Part shown: in pieces, positions 44,909 through 55,989 of the stretch | Layout of the letters: each line of letters begins with the position of its first letter | How positions within the stretch are numbered: position 1 is the first letter of the stretch | From: Mesostigma viride | Lineage: Eukaryota > Streptophyta > Mesostigmatophyceae > Mesostigmatales > Mesostigmataceae | Length of the DNA: 62,000 nt | Assembly (NCBI GenBank): GCA_009746045.1 | Contig: RPFO01000065.1 | Coordinates: 6,272,887-6,334,886 of the forward strand | Reading direction: 5' to 3' | The notes under the pieces: generated by a model | The model's input: the letters and a program-made list of their open reading frames with translations, nothing else | Database searches by the model: none | What the model was told of the DNA's origin: nothing | Translations under genes and position numbers: made by a program

Positions 44909-46075
44909 TTGCGCCTACGTCTTCAGGCCCCTGCGCGCCGCCGCCCCCGGCCCCGCCCTGACTGGACCTGCTTACTACGCCCCGTCCGTGGGCGCAGGGA
45001 GAAGTGGTCAGCGGATGAGATACGCCGCGATGCAATCAGGTCTGCCTTCGTGGACGCGCAACCTTTGATGTACCTGGACGCAGATCGCGGTGTAGATCTC
45101 ACGCCACCCTACGAACTGTTCATGCGATCGGTGGAGCTTGGCTCTAGGCTTCCGTCCCCGAGCAACCTCGCGCCCGACCAGCCCCGCTCTACCTGTGCGA
45201 CGCCCGGGTGGTTGCCGCCCGGCTGGCGCTAGCGCAGGCCCGCTGCCGCGGGGAGGACCTGTACCCGTACCAGGAACGGCTTACTCAAGCATAATATACT
45301 GCCGCACATGCGGAGGAGGTGGAGACACTTGCCGCCGAAATCAATCGCCACACGGCCGCCAACCAGCACAAGGCGGCCTGGCGCTCTCTCAACCGTCTCA
45401 CCAGACGGCGGGAAACGCAACGGGCTGACATCCCAGGCACCCCCAGTGAACGCCTTGAGATTTGGTTCAGCTCCCAGGCCAAACTATCGGGGGCCCCTGG
45501 CCCGCCCCCCCTGCTTGACCCCGCTGCAGCTGCACGCCCTGCGGCCAGCCGAGGCGGCCCCATTGAGCCCCCGCAGGCGCCCACCAGCGAGACGGACTAC
45601 CTGGTCCCACCGCTCTCCGGCCCCCTGGTGGACGGCCCCCACGACGAGTGGACTCCCCAGGAATGGGGCTGCCATCTCCACCCTCCGCAATGATGCTGCC
45701 ATGGGAGTGGACAATAATATTTCACCGGAGGTGGTTAAGATGCCTGAGCTTGAGCCTTTCCTCCGGGGTGTTTGCAACCCGGGATTCTACGAGATGGCCT
45801 CCCCCCGCCGACGTATTGGAAGACCGCTGTCCGGGTCATGCTGGTCATGCTCTACAAGGGCAATTTGGTGCAGGTGCCCTTGGCGCACCTAGCTACTAGC
45901 TAGAGCAGGTGTAGTTTACATCCCACCCTTGCAGGAAGTAGCCCATGCAGTCTGACTGACAGTAGCCCATATGCCCCAGACTTCTCAGGGCTATGTGCCA
46001 CATGCATGTACTCCCAACGGAGTCATGTTCCTAATTAATTATAATTAATTAATTAATTAATTAATTAATGGACAA
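44909..46075 (+). mobile_element. LINE ORF2 linker fragment with RT core deleted, plus 3' end
   Basis: Frames 44909-45232 (WSADEIRRDAIRSAFVDA) and 45319-45693 (EINRHTAANQHKAAWRSLNR, SERLEIWFSSQAK) fit the linker between endonuclease and RT of LINE ORF2. The start of the RT domain follows in another frame (AAMGVDNNISPEVVKMPELE). At about 45895 this passes directly into the 3' UTR (GAGCAGGTGTAG..CCACCCTTGCAGG), so the RT core is gone. The terminal hairpin at 46005-46027 has CATG/CATG lower stem, bulged T, ACTCC/GGAGT upper stem and CAAC loop. AATT repeats (46032-46075) follow. Confidence 0.65.
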
Positions 46076-46269
46076 TTAAAGCATGACTAAATACGAATAA
46101 TGTGCACATCATCGCGGGACCGTGTGGATCCCATCATAGGCTGCATACATGCATGCATGGCCTGATGGTCACGTTGCATGGCGAAGCATTACTATTCTAC
46201 GGACTACTGCTATATAGTCCCCTAGGCAGCATAAATGGGGTTGCCGGCTTAGGGCGCTGGTGCGCAGTG

Positions 46270-47900
46270 GCCGGGTCGCCTGCCAGGGCTTGTGCATGGT
46301 CGACGAACATCACGCCCCCCTCCAGCAGTATATACCGCGGCTTCTTGGATCCCTGCCGCTGTCAGCCGGAGCTGGAGGTAGGTCGGCCATAGCTCCCGTC
46401 GGCTGTTGTTGCAGCGCTGGCCAGGCCGTCAATTCAGTTGTTGTCCAGAGTTCACTGAGGGAGTCCTCACGAGCCGCTTGCGGCGTTTGAGGAACAAAAG
46501 CTTGTTGTCTGCCATATACAACATGTGCTCAACTTAAAGGTGAGCAGCAGCGGAGGCGGTCCCGCATCACCCCGCGAGCGGGGAAGGCGGAGGGCCTCCA
46601 GCTTGCATGACTGAGCTCAACCGGCCAATCAGGGCCATGGGGGCAAGGATTTCGTCCGTAAACGCCTGTGCAAGCGTTCTCAGGCGAGTTCTCTCAGACA
46701 CGTTCCACCACTGGGTCGAAGTGCTTGACGATGACGTTATGGCTGCATGCGCTCATGTCGAGCTCAGCCGTCCTAGCGGAGGCCCGATCGTCTCAGACTG
46801 TTGCTTGAGAGCTCTGTCTCTGTGCTGCGATGGCGGAGGTGCATGGTCACTGGTGGTGGTGTGGTTCAGCAGCATGGCCCGGCCCGGGTCTGGGGCCGGG
46901 GGCCCCCGGCCCGCCGGGATAAGCATCGCCTGCTGGGCCAGCGGCCGGGGGCTGGCTTGGCGGCAGTTTCCGGCTAATTAGTTCACCGCCTGGGGCCGGC
47001 CGGTGAGGCCTGCAGTGTTTTGCAGGCTGGCACTCGATGGCGCCTGGCGCTGTCCTTGAGGTGCTTCGGTCGATGTCACGGAGCTGGGCGGTGACTGGCG
47101 GGCGTCGGTCAGTGGCCGGGTGGTGGCGGTGGACCGGCCGGTGGTGGCATGCAGTGGAGGTGGAGGCGATCGAGCTAGGAGGGTACGCCGGTGAGACGTG
47201 GCGGTGGAGATCTATAATATGGTGCGCATGGGAAGCTCGGCAGCCTGCAGCGTGCTGCCCATGGCTGCCACGTACATCCGCAGCGAGGGGCCGGTCCCGC
47301 GTGCTGCGCGACAGACGCCGTCGCGGGCCCGGAGCAGATCAAGGTGGCTTCAGTCGCCGGTCATGCAATCAGTTAGTAGGGGACCCAAATCGGTCGTCGG
47401 CAGAGCGCTGAAGGAGGGCGGGAGAAGCTAGCGATCGAGCGCGGCGAGCTGAAGGCAAGCCAGCCGGGGACGAGACCATGCAGCCCGGCGGGCAGGTCAG
47501 CTAGGTCAGGTCCGCGGTGGCCGGTGGGAAAACTGGCCGGCCGTCCGAACTCCATTTGCGGAGGCGTGACTTATCGGAGACGGGAGAGGCCGCTGGCACA
47601 GGCCCAAGGAGCGAGGCGTGCTCCAGGAGCTTCATTGGGGGGCTTAACGTTGAAAACAGCCGGGCCGGTTGGCGTCAAATGTTTAAAATAGCGAGTTGAC
47701 GTCAAAGCGGTCACTGAGGCTCGGACCAGCTAGGTCCGCCAGGGCGACTGCGCTTGGGCTAACTGAGGCGAATCATGCCAAGGGCGAGGCAAGCCCTAGG
47801 GGGCCGGGGGGGACAGGCGATCTGGGCGACCACCACTGCTTCGGACCATCGAGTGGCACCGCTGCCTTCCGAGTCTGAGGAGGGCAAAGCTGCACTATAG
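46270..47900 (-). pseudogene. Heavily decayed LINE ORF1
   Basis: On minus, readable pieces in order are: HNVIVKHFDPVVERV and ENSPENA near 46680-46760 (compare LNVIVKNLKMEEGENSEKL at 54350), then the WRGA type end near 46310 with SSTMHKPWQA. Upstream (47000-47900) the sequence is G/C-rich with short frames, as expected from the N-terminal and coiled-coil part. Stops and shifts are many. Confidence 0.45.
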
Positions 47901-48252
47901 CTAGCTGCCGGAGCTGCAGACGTTTTTTCAGGGCTCAGCGCAGCCGCCAGGCTGCGTTGCGTGCGTAGAGCAGGAGCGTTTGCTCGTCACAGTATTAATT
48001 GCGTACGTGATAGCTTCGAGAAAATATATCACGGTGTGCGTCGATCTTAGAAAGACAAAGCCGATTGTGAAAGAATTCACGAACGAATTTGGTGCCCACT
48101 GAAACGTGAAAGTTATTATGAGCTCCGCCGTCAGCCATGGCTATCGCGTGGTTCGTGGCTTAATTAACCCCTAAACCGTCCTCGTGCCGATTTTCGACTG
48201 CGAGTTTTTCTCATGCCTCACATTCGGCATGAGTTTGTGCGCCCTGTAGGGA

Positions 48253-48277
48253 TTTGGCGGGAAGGTTTTGGCGGGAA
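48253..48277 (+). promoter_or_regulatory. Two tandem E2F-type sites
   Basis: TTTGGCGGGAA (48253-48263) and TTTTGGCGGGAA (48266-48277) lie about 200 bases before the transposase start codon at 48479. Both match the classical E2F/DP consensus. Function is inferred from the motif alone. Confidence 0.6.
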
Positions 48278-48478
48278 CCAACTAGACCACCGAAAAGATC
48301 TAGATTCACTCTATCCGTAGGACACTTGTCTGACCGTATTTGACCACCGTATCAGGGTGGAAACCCTGGTCAAAGTCAACAGGGTACCCTGGTGCATGCA
48401 GGTTTGGGCGGTAAAAAAAATTGACAAAAACGTACGAAAACGAAGGATGCGAAAAAAGGGGGGAGCGCGGACGTAGAC

Positions 48479-49740
48479 ATGGCGGACGAAATGCAGGCAG
48501 ATATACGGACTTTCAAGGTAAAGAAGGGCATTTTCATGGCAGTGCCAGTGGAAAAATTCGGACTAGACTGGGCGATAGAGCAGTATGGGGAAAAACACAG
48601 CGAGGTACGTTTGCCGGGCAAGGTAGTGACAGTGAACAGGTCCGGAGATGGTGCACGGTGCTATTTCCCGGACGACAAGCTCACGTACCCATTCACCCGT
48701 GAGCAGATTTTCATATATTCGTGCAGCTCAGATGAGTACGAAGCTCTAGTGAAAGAATGCGCAGCCAGGAAGGTCCCAACGGCAGGTAGCAGTGACGATG
48801 ATAGCGAGCAGGGCCAGGATAGCGATTCTGACGCCGGCGAGGACGACGACGACAAATCCGAGGATATCGAGCTGCCCACACCGGTCAAGCGACGCGAGCC
48901 GGGGAAGCGCGCTGTCGGCAACCCGAAGAAGAACCCAGCCATCAGCCACGCCCCGAAAAGGCGCCGTCAGACCAAGGCGGCGGCCAGCGAGAGCGTTGTC
49001 TCGGACGCTTCCGATGACGACTTTGTTTACCAGAAGGGTGCGGAGGGTCCGGTGCCGAGCGGTGAGGCTGAGCTCGATGATTCGTTTTTCCTAACGACAC
49101 TCCTGCCACTGAGGAGCCAGCCGAGACTGTCTGGAAATCTGGTTTCGGCAAGCCAGGTGTGTTTCCTTTTCCCGATACTCCGGTGCTGTCGCCGATGACG
49201 GGTACCGCCTGCTATCAAAACCTTTCCCCTGCCCAGCTCAAGTTTGGGCCCCTCGGGCTGTTCTCCCTTTTCTGGTCCCAACGTGATGTCGTGGCCAAGA
49301 TTGTCAAGGAGACCAACGACTATGCTGAGCTCAAGGGGGCGGGCAAGCCAGGTGAGCGTGAGTGGCACCCCTTAACAATGCATGAGATGGGCAAATTTCT
49401 GGGTGGAGCAGGTGCTGTGCCAACTGTGCTGCGCGCAAGGCAGGAAGCACAAGACCTCGGTCATGTGCGAGCACTGTGACATGGCGTTCTGCAGCAACAG
49501 CGAGCGGAACTGCTTCGGCCTCTTCCACTCCGGGCAGGTGGAGGGGCTGGACTTCAACGTGACGAAGCAGCGGGTATGGCAGCGCCTCTCCCAGCGTGGC
49601 GAATGCGCCAAGAATTTCAAGGGCGCCACTACCACGAGGGGGCAGCAGCAGCCACCACCCGGAAGCTCAAGGGGGTGGCGCGGCGCCGCCATCTCAGGGC
49701 GGAGCATGTCCGCCTGGGATATAGTCCTACGGAGGCTGAC
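48479..49740 (+). pseudogene. piggyBac transposase, core deleted and frame-shifted
   Basis: The N-terminal frame (48479 to about 49085) is a basic/acidic region with Asp/Glu runs and KRRRQTKAAAS, typical of disordered heads and nuclear signals. At the T5 run (49085-49089) the sense moves to another frame. There LGLFSLFWSQRDVVAKIVKE and EWHPLTMHEMGKFLGG mark the start of the DDE_Tnp_1_7 domain. At about 49400 the sequence jumps directly to the C-terminal Cys-rich finger: VLCQLCCAQGRKHKTSVMCE, then CDMAFCSNSERNCFGLFH. The several hundred residues with the DDD catalytic residues are absent. The finger is back in the first frame. The protein cannot be an active transposase; a finger-containing fragment might still bind element ends. 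Confidence 0.75.
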
Positions 49741-50164
49741 TAAGAATGCTAGCATTTGTTGCCTACGTGGCATGGCATTTGGCCTTTCCTGCCCGCGCTC
49801 ATGCGCGCCGTGTATCACCATGGGCCGGCATGGTTTGAAGTGTGTGTTATTGTTTCATGGACCCACCTGTGCATGTGTTATTTGGTTTCATGTTGTTAGC
49901 CTGCATGGGTTATTGTTTCATGGTCATGTCTTATTAGCTTTCATGTTTATGCATAACTTGTGCAGTTTGAAAATCTGCTCCGTGATGGTCACAGTGCCAC
50001 CTATTTCTAGTTGGCAATTTTCAGTGTTACTGCATGCATGGTCCCTTGGTCACTAATTTATCTAGGAGTGCTGGGATGTTTTGACTTTGTGTGCAAGGTC
50101 CATCATGCATGTAAAAATAAGTACCACAGTATCAGCGGGTCTGCAAGCATTTACGCTTATTGTG

Positions 50165-50705
50165 GCATATATTTGTGCCACATAGGCTGGAATAAACATA
50201 ATCATGCATGTTTCATGCTTACCTATCATTTCCATGTTCAAAACTGCACTAGGATGTTTATTCTAGCCCCCCCCAAACTGGTGACTCAAAATAGTCACCA
50301 GCTATTTTTAGCATTATCTTGTGGGTCCCTGGGTGAAACAAGACATGTAAGTGTTTGGATGTAGTGCTTGGGTACAGTTGCAGTCCCCCCTGAAATACTA
50401 GGGTGAAATCCAAGGTATACGTGCTCCATCATGCATGATAAGGTTGTGAACCCCGTACTCGCGGCCCGCGCGTAGTCGTCTCCAATCATATCCGGCAGGG
50501 ACCTGCAGTGGTTATGGCAGGTATTGGTGGCACACAGGTTGGAATAAGTGTTAGCATGCATGTTTGCCCATACTCCATGCTTACCTATCGTTTCCATGTT
50601 CAAAACTGCACTAGGATGCCTATTTTAGCCCCCCAAAACTCGCGACTCAAAATAGTCACCAGTTATTTTTAGCACCAGCTGATGGGTCCCTGGGGGAGTT
50701 ACAAT
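50165..50705. repeat. Diverged direct duplication with palindromes inside piggyBac element
   Basis: About 180 bases at 50165-50345 recur at 50525-50705. Shared strings are ATGCTTACCTATC, TTTCCATGTTCAAAACTGCA and TAGTCACCAG. Each copy holds GTGACT or GCGACT, CAAAAT, AGTCACC. A third such palindrome (CTCGTGACT/AGTCACGAG, loop CATTTT) lies at 50987-51010, next to the right end. Confidence 0.7.
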
Positions 50706-51031
50706 TTTTAGTGTTTGTATCCCATCCTAACTAAAAAATCTATCTACAAAACCAACCCCAGGGTCAACTCATTGAGGAAAGGGGTCTATCATCCATTATA
50801 AGGGTGTCACCGCGCACACTCACCGTACCCCCCTGAGGGGGGGGCTATTTATAGAGCAGGGGGGGCTAGCACTGGGACCACCCACTATACCCCCAGGTGG
50901 GCCCTAATATGGTTATGCTTGGTTCCTAGTATGGTCTAGAAAAAATAATTAGGCTGAATGGGGGCACCTGTGGCATACTGTGCAACTCGTGACTCATTTT
51001 AGTCACGAGTCAAAGACGGTTGAGGGGTTAA

Positions 51032-51435
51032 TGTGCAGGGCCGGGTCATGGCTCGTCGACTGCATCATGCCCCAACCTTATATTACTATATAGCTAGCTA
51101 GATCCAGGGATATATAATCCTCATCCAAGCTGTCAACTAGTAATGCGGAAGACAAGGCGTGGTAGTGTAGCATGCTTGGCTATATCCTCAGGGGCAATAA
51201 CCTCTATATCTTTAGATCAGACATTGACTGGGGCATGCGCAATCAATAACCTAGCTCTGTATAGTCCGCAGGTATACCTGGCGGACTTCTATACAACAGG
51301 GCGCTGCCGGCTATAACTAGTAACTAGTACTTAACGTGACGGGCCGCGGCGAGACAACAGGATGATACCCTTCACGGGATCGAAGGTGCTTATCGCAAAT
51401 GGCAGCCCATTTAATTCTCCTTGTCAATCATGCGG
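51032..51435. other. Intergenic, nothing recognised
   Basis: No coding signal or repeat could be assigned. Confidence 0.4.
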
Positions 51436-51439
51436 GCAG

Positions 51440-51905
51440 CAAATTAAACTTAAATTATTACATGACTTCGTTGGGAGATCATGTAGCACCTCGATTTTCT
51501 CTTGCGGCTTGCTGGATGGATGGAGGTGGGCGAAGCCATGAAACCTAACTAAGCCGGGCTATCTCTGAGCTAATCTAGAAAATCCTAACTACTCTTCGTA
51601 CTCAGCAAAGCACCCCTTCCGGCCCGGGGGGGCGCGGGGGGGGGGCTTGCCCGTACAGGGGCTCAGTGGTGTGTGATCGAGCCTGGACAATATAGTCTCA
51701 GTTCCACCTCTTCTTGTTCTGCATTATTAGCATATTAAGCAAGAGAGGGAGGAAATGCGGTGTTCAGACTACCTAGTGGGCTGGGACCACTAGGTCGGCC
51801 AGCAACTGCTGTGCCTATCAGTTCATGGCAGGTTTACCCAGGCTTTCTAGGAATCCTTGGGGCCAGGCGCCGCCTGGCCCCAAGGATTCGGGCAGGTCAT
51901 ATGCC
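51440..51905 (-). mobile_element. LINE 3' end, family I, decayed
   Basis: On minus, the sequence follows the order of the copy at 31836-32245: GGGACCACTAGGTCG-type block, CTAGAAAATCCTAACT block (complement), TGTGCTACATGA-type block (complement). The hairpin at 51460-51484 keeps the lower stem ACATG/CATGT but its upper stem has mismatches. A/T-rich tail at 51441-51459. The ORF2 end is no longer open. Confidence 0.6.
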
Positions 51906-52009
51906 GCGCTGGGAAGAGACCTCCTTTGACGTCAACAGCTCCGGCTTCTGGCAACGCCGCCCCACTTGGTTCATGGAAGACTTGTTTTACGGCAATCACG
52001 CCTCGCTTC

Positions 52010-52175
52010 TAGCAGCGTACGCCAATACGCCGTATAATACGGTAAATACGCCGTATTATACAATACGGCGAGGTTTGGCGTACTAACGTACTAGAAATAC
52101 GCCGTATTGCGTTCTCAACGCAAATACGGCGCATAATACGTATTTTTCGCGTATTATACGGCGCCCGGCTCCGGA
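52010..52175. repeat. Cluster of AATACGCCGTATT-type palindromic units
   Basis: About 160 bases are built of TACGCC, CGTATAATACG, AATACGGCG and their complements, so the strand folds on itself in several ways. A related cluster lies at 53612-53695. Both share AATACG, CGAGGTTT and GCGTA/CCGTA in the same orientation, so they are direct repeats 1.6 kb apart. Confidence 0.75.
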
Positions 52176-53050
52176 ATTTGGCGCCAGAGCTAGTTTTGGC
52201 GTTGCTGACCTAGGCAGGTACGCAGCCTGAACCGTACTTGGGGAGTACGGGCCTACGGTTGGTCCCGCTTGTCATCTCTGCCAGTTGACGGCGTGGGTAA
52301 ACGATGGCAAAACGAGACCGACTTGCATAAATATGATAGTTGACCTCCGCGGCCATGGAGGTGCAGAAATCTGACTGGTATGGGAGCATGGCTTGACATT
52401 TTGAACTGCAATTTTGCAGGCATGATCCATAGGTCCTAAACAGCGTATATCATTGGCAGGCAACGCCTGGGTGTGCGCAGATATGTCTCGACCCTATGCT
52501 CGGTGCAGCAACCTCGTTTGATCAGCGACCAGGTCGGTCGCCGTGCATGTGCTAACTGTTACTAGGCGGGAAATAAGTCGATACGTTTGTACGCGGATAG
52601 ATGTGTAAAATATATTGCTGACATGTTTTATTGGCGACGACGGCCAGGAAAGCGGCTCGCAGCTACATCGATGAGGTGGGCATCCGGCTAGCTCCAGCAA
52701 GGAAGGTAATTAATCTGCGGTTTTGATCTGGTATGTGCTATCCTGTTCACGTTTTATTGCATACTGTATCAAGGTTTTGGGTCGAATCGTATACCTATCA
52801 CTAAGTTCATGGTTGTAATAAGGAATTAGTTCAATTAGCAATCTATATACCATGCAGTGGATGAGTATCACACTTCATGACCTTTATGTAAACAACAAAC
52901 TGTCGACACCCCCTAGGGCTCCCCCAGAATAGATTCTAGCCAGCTGTCTAGAAGAGGGCAATCGACATAGCTTTTACATTATAGCATGACTTGCCATGTA
53001 TTTCTCGAGCATAGTATACTGGTCTAGCCCCAACGGCTTAGAGTAGCCCC
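52176..53050. other. Intergenic, nothing recognised
   Basis: No gene or repeat assigned. The sequence CCCCAACGG(C/T)TTAGAGT occurs twice at 53030-53062. Confidence 0.4.
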
Positions 53051-53199
53051 AACGGTTTAGAGTGGCATGAACGCAATCACATTAGCCCAGCCATGGCTCA
53101 GCGTGGCCATTTGCTTATGCCTTAGCAGACGCCCGTTGAGCCCACTTCACCTTTCTTGTACAGCATCAGCTATGCTTCAGCCTACCTCTGGTATCGTTA

Positions 53200-53412
53200 A
53201 TAATGGTTGTCCCACAGTGATGCGCCCCGACCCCGTGATGTGGATAGAGCGCTCGATGTGGCCTGCCCACCGACTGGTGGGCGGTGGCAGTGAGAGAAGC
53301 TAGGGCGCCCTCCCTCCCTCTCATTGTGTACAGGGGTTGAAGGTTCCTCTACTTTGTATTGGCACCCACGTGACGCAGTCACGTGATAATTAACTAATTA
53401 ATTAATTAATTA
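53200..53412 (+). mobile_element. LINE 3' end, family III
   Basis: It ends with the perfect hairpin CACGTGAC/GTCACGTG, loop GCA (53367-53385), followed by TAATTAACTAATTAATTAAT repeats to 53412. The same hairpin ends the LINE at 12597-13145 on the other strand. No ORF remains. Confidence 0.65.
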
Positions 53413-53611
53413 CACTTCATACAATTGATGAGACAACCAAGTGAGTGTCAAACGGCTACCGGCGACCTCTACGTGCATTGTATTGTTTTTCATCAAGATT
53501 GAGACATTAGCTAGAGTTTTTGAGAGGCACGCCCATGGGATAAACACCTTAGAATATTTTATCCTAATTGAAAATCCACTTTTCCGGTCAAAAAAACACT
53601 TTTTTTTTTTT

Positions 53612-53695
53612 GGCGTATAATACGCGTATAATACGCGTATAATACGGCAATACGCAATACGCCGAGGTTTTGCCGTATTGCCGTATTGCCGTACT
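53612..53695. repeat. Second TACG-rich palindromic cluster
   Basis: Three GTATAATACGC units, then AATACG(C/G) units and GCCGTATT units. It is directly followed by a LINE ORF1 reading frame, so it may act as 5' UTR or promoter of that element. Confidence 0.7.
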
Positions 53696-53710
53696 GGCTC
53701 ACACTGGCTT

Positions 53711-54804
53711 CTAGCCATGTGCGTGTACCTCACGTCCCACAACCGTGGCCGCTGGCCTGGTGACGGCAAGCTTGTCGACCCCGCCGAGGCTCTCCCCATC
53801 CTTCACCGCATGCCTCGCCCCAAGCTTCAACGCTTCGCCCTCTGCTCCCTTGTTGGACGCTCCGAATCCGAGATCTGGGCTCCCAAACCGCCCCCCTTCC
53901 CCTCCGAAGCCTCCATCCGCACCCTCCTCAAGGAAGCTTTCGAGCAGCACGTGACCCCTCTTGCCGCAGATGTGGCGGCACTTGGCGGCACGCTGGCTGC
54001 TGAGCTCCCCACCATCCCCACCGCCACCGCCACCCTCCTCGCCTCCACCCCCCCCCCCCTCCGCCTCCACCGACTCCATCACCGCCCAGCTCCGCGACAT
54101 CGACCAGCGCCTCAAGGATAATGCCATCGCTATCGAGGTCTTGCAGAACACCGCAGGCCTCACCGCCCAGGCAGTGAAGGACATTGCCGCCAAGCCAGCC
54201 CCGGCTGGCCTGGCCGGCGATGCTCCTCCCATCACGACCTGGGCGGACATGCTTAAGCAACATACCACCTCCACCACCTCCGCCGTCGCAGCCCAGCTCC
54301 AGCGGCAGACGCTTGACCTCCGCGAGGAGGCCGAGCTCGCCAAGCGCAGCCTCAACGTCATTGTCAAGAATCTCAAGATGGAGGAAGGTGAGAATTCCGA
54401 GAAGCTTGCGCGTGCTTTTGAGAGAGATGATCCTTGATCGCATGGGCCTTACTGGTGAGATCGACCATCGCATGGACCTTACTGATGAGATCCACCGCCT
54501 TCCCCGCGCGCGGGGTAAGGCCGGGCCGCCCCCGCTCCTTCTCACCTTTAAGACCCCGGCGGACAAGATTTCTTTTCTCAGACGCCGCAAGCGGCTCGAG
54601 AAGACTCTCTTCACCCTTGACGACGACTTGACCCTGGCACAGCAACAACGACGACGGGAGCTATGGTCGACCTACCTCCAGCTCCGGCAGACCAAGGCGG
54701 GCCAGCCGGTGTACTGGAAGGGGGCGGCCATCTACGTCGGCCACAAGCCCTGGCAAGCGACCCCCTCGACCACCGCGGCCCCAGCAACTCCAGCCCCAGC
54801 CTAG
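53711..54804 (+). pseudogene. LINE ORF1, nearly complete but frame-shifted
   Basis: The N-terminal frame (about 53715-54050) reads VDPAEALPILHRMPRPKLQR and SIRTLLKEAFEQHVTPLAAD. At the long C-run (54047-54060) the sense passes to the frame 53961-54437: ITAQLRDIDQRLKDNAIAIE (coiled coil), DLREEAELAKRSLNVIVKNL (start of an RRM-like domain). After a gap or indel near 54420, the third frame gives the C-terminal domain: LLTFKTPADKISFLRRRKRL, TLDDDLTLAQQQRRRELW and VYWKGAAIYVGHKPW, ending at TAG 54802-54804. Layout (coiled coil, RRM, basic C-terminal domain) is that of L1-type ORF1 RNA-binding proteins. Confidence 0.7.
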
Positions 54805-55250
54805 GGGAATACAGCAGTAGTGTAGAATAGTTAGACAGTGGCCTTGTACATGCCCGCCTACTACAGGCATTATACCAGCTGAGGCCTAGCCTTTTTAGTC
54901 ATGTACATGTGTGCCTATGATGTGCCACACTCCAGACGATGCCTAGCCTTATTTAGAAATGTTGTGCCCATGCAGGGAGTCACTCTCTGCTGAGAAGCCA
55001 TGCCATAGCTCTTGTATAGCCATGATGATCTTCCCCCTCACAGGCATGCTCCCCCCTTACCCGGGCATAGCGTGATAGACCATGAGGGTGCGGGTGCCCT
55101 GGTGCACCTAGAGCAAGTGTTGTTTACATTCCCACCCTTGCAGGAAGTAGCTTAGAATGTATTATAGGCTCATATGCCCCTTCTCAGGGCTATGTGCTAC
55201 ATATACTCCCAACGGAGTTATGTTCCTAATTAATTAATTAATTAATATGC
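54805..55250 (+). mobile_element. 3' UTR and tail of the ORF1-bearing LINE
   Basis: Directly after ORF1 come about 390 bases of 3' UTR with GCACCTAGAGCAAGTG and CCCACCCTTGCAGGAAGTAG. The perfect hairpin at 55199-55223 has lower stem ACATA/TATGT, bulged T, upper stem ACTCC/GGAGT and loop CAAC. AATT repeats (55228-55246) follow. As no ORF2 lies between, the whole unit 53.7-55.25 kb is an ORF1-only derivative. Confidence 0.75.
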
Positions 55251-55430
55251 CGCGCCCTGGTTGGCCAAGCCGCTGGAGGCCGGCCAGACGTACCGAGGTC
55301 GGTGTCTACCTGCATGACTGGTGCTATAGCAAGATCAGTCGATCCTGCGAATGCTATCCTTAGTAGTACACTGCCTGAGTGAATCTCGTCCGAAATGCGA
55401 GGCATACCCTGATACAAAGACTCTAAAGAC

Positions 55431-55740
55431 CTATATCATTGTGTGGAAAACCCTACGTTCAGGGCCTGTCGAAGCCGGTAACCTGGTAACCGGTCTGGTA
55501 ACCGGCCTGGTAACCGTGGCGTCCAGCCGCGGGTGGCCAGCGTGTCCCGATGAGCGTCCATGCCCGCTCGGCGCCATAGGTGAGCACCGTGAGGACCAGG
55601 ACCTTTCAAGAAGAGCTAGCACGCGCTTGTGGCCCTCGCCCAGGTCCTTCGAGTGCCAGCAGGGGTTGAGTGTCGAACGAAGCCTGGCCCAGGCCAGGCC
55701 GATGCGGATGTCCGCATCGTCGGCGGTGTCGGGGAGCATG
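55431..55740 (-). pseudogene. LINE ORF2 fragment after the RT domain
   Basis: On minus, RIGLAWARLRSTLNPCWHSK is followed in a shifted frame by VLTVLTYGAERAW. This fits the conserved R..A...F..L...W..S / LLYG.E.W region after LINE reverse transcriptases. Three tandem GGTAACCGGTCT-like units lie next to it (55485-55517). Confidence 0.5.
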
Positions 55741-55819
55741 CGGGCAGCTATCGCCTAGCTGCATGATCATCTTCCACCGGCCATGCCATGCAGGCCTTCT
55801 TTAGCTTTTCAATCCATCA

Positions 55820-55985
55820 TGGTGGTGCAGGTGCACCTTATGCACCCAGAGTAGGTGGCAGTTTACATGCTCCACCTGCAGGTTGTAGGCTGTAGCCCCG
55901 CCTGTATTAAAAACCCATCTGCCCCTTCTCAGGGATATGTGTTACATAGGCTCCCCACGGAGCTATGTTCTTAATTGATTAATGG
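55820..55985 (+). mobile_element. LINE 3' end, family I-type
   Basis: The 3' UTR (GCACCCAGAGTAGGTGGCAG, CCACCTGCAGGTTGTAG) ends in the perfect hairpin 55944-55968: lower stem ACATA/TATGT, bulged G, upper stem GCTCC/GGAGC, loop CCAC. A short TTAATTGATTAA tail follows. Confidence 0.7.
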
Positions 55986-55989
55986 AGGA

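Larger units (their letters stand above)
48168..51027 (+). mobile_element. piggyBac-family element with deleted catalytic core
   Basis: The ends CCCCTAAACCGTC (48168) and CCCCTCAACCGTC (inverted, ending 51027) are flanked by TTAA at 48164-48167 and 51028-51031. The inside holds transposase remnants (48479 to about 49740), then 1.2 kb of non-coding sequence with a diverged duplication and palindromes. It shares CCCCTAAA..GTC..GCCGATTTTC at the left with the element at 6509. The intact ends and duplication suggest it could be moved in trans by a complete relative. Confidence 0.85.
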
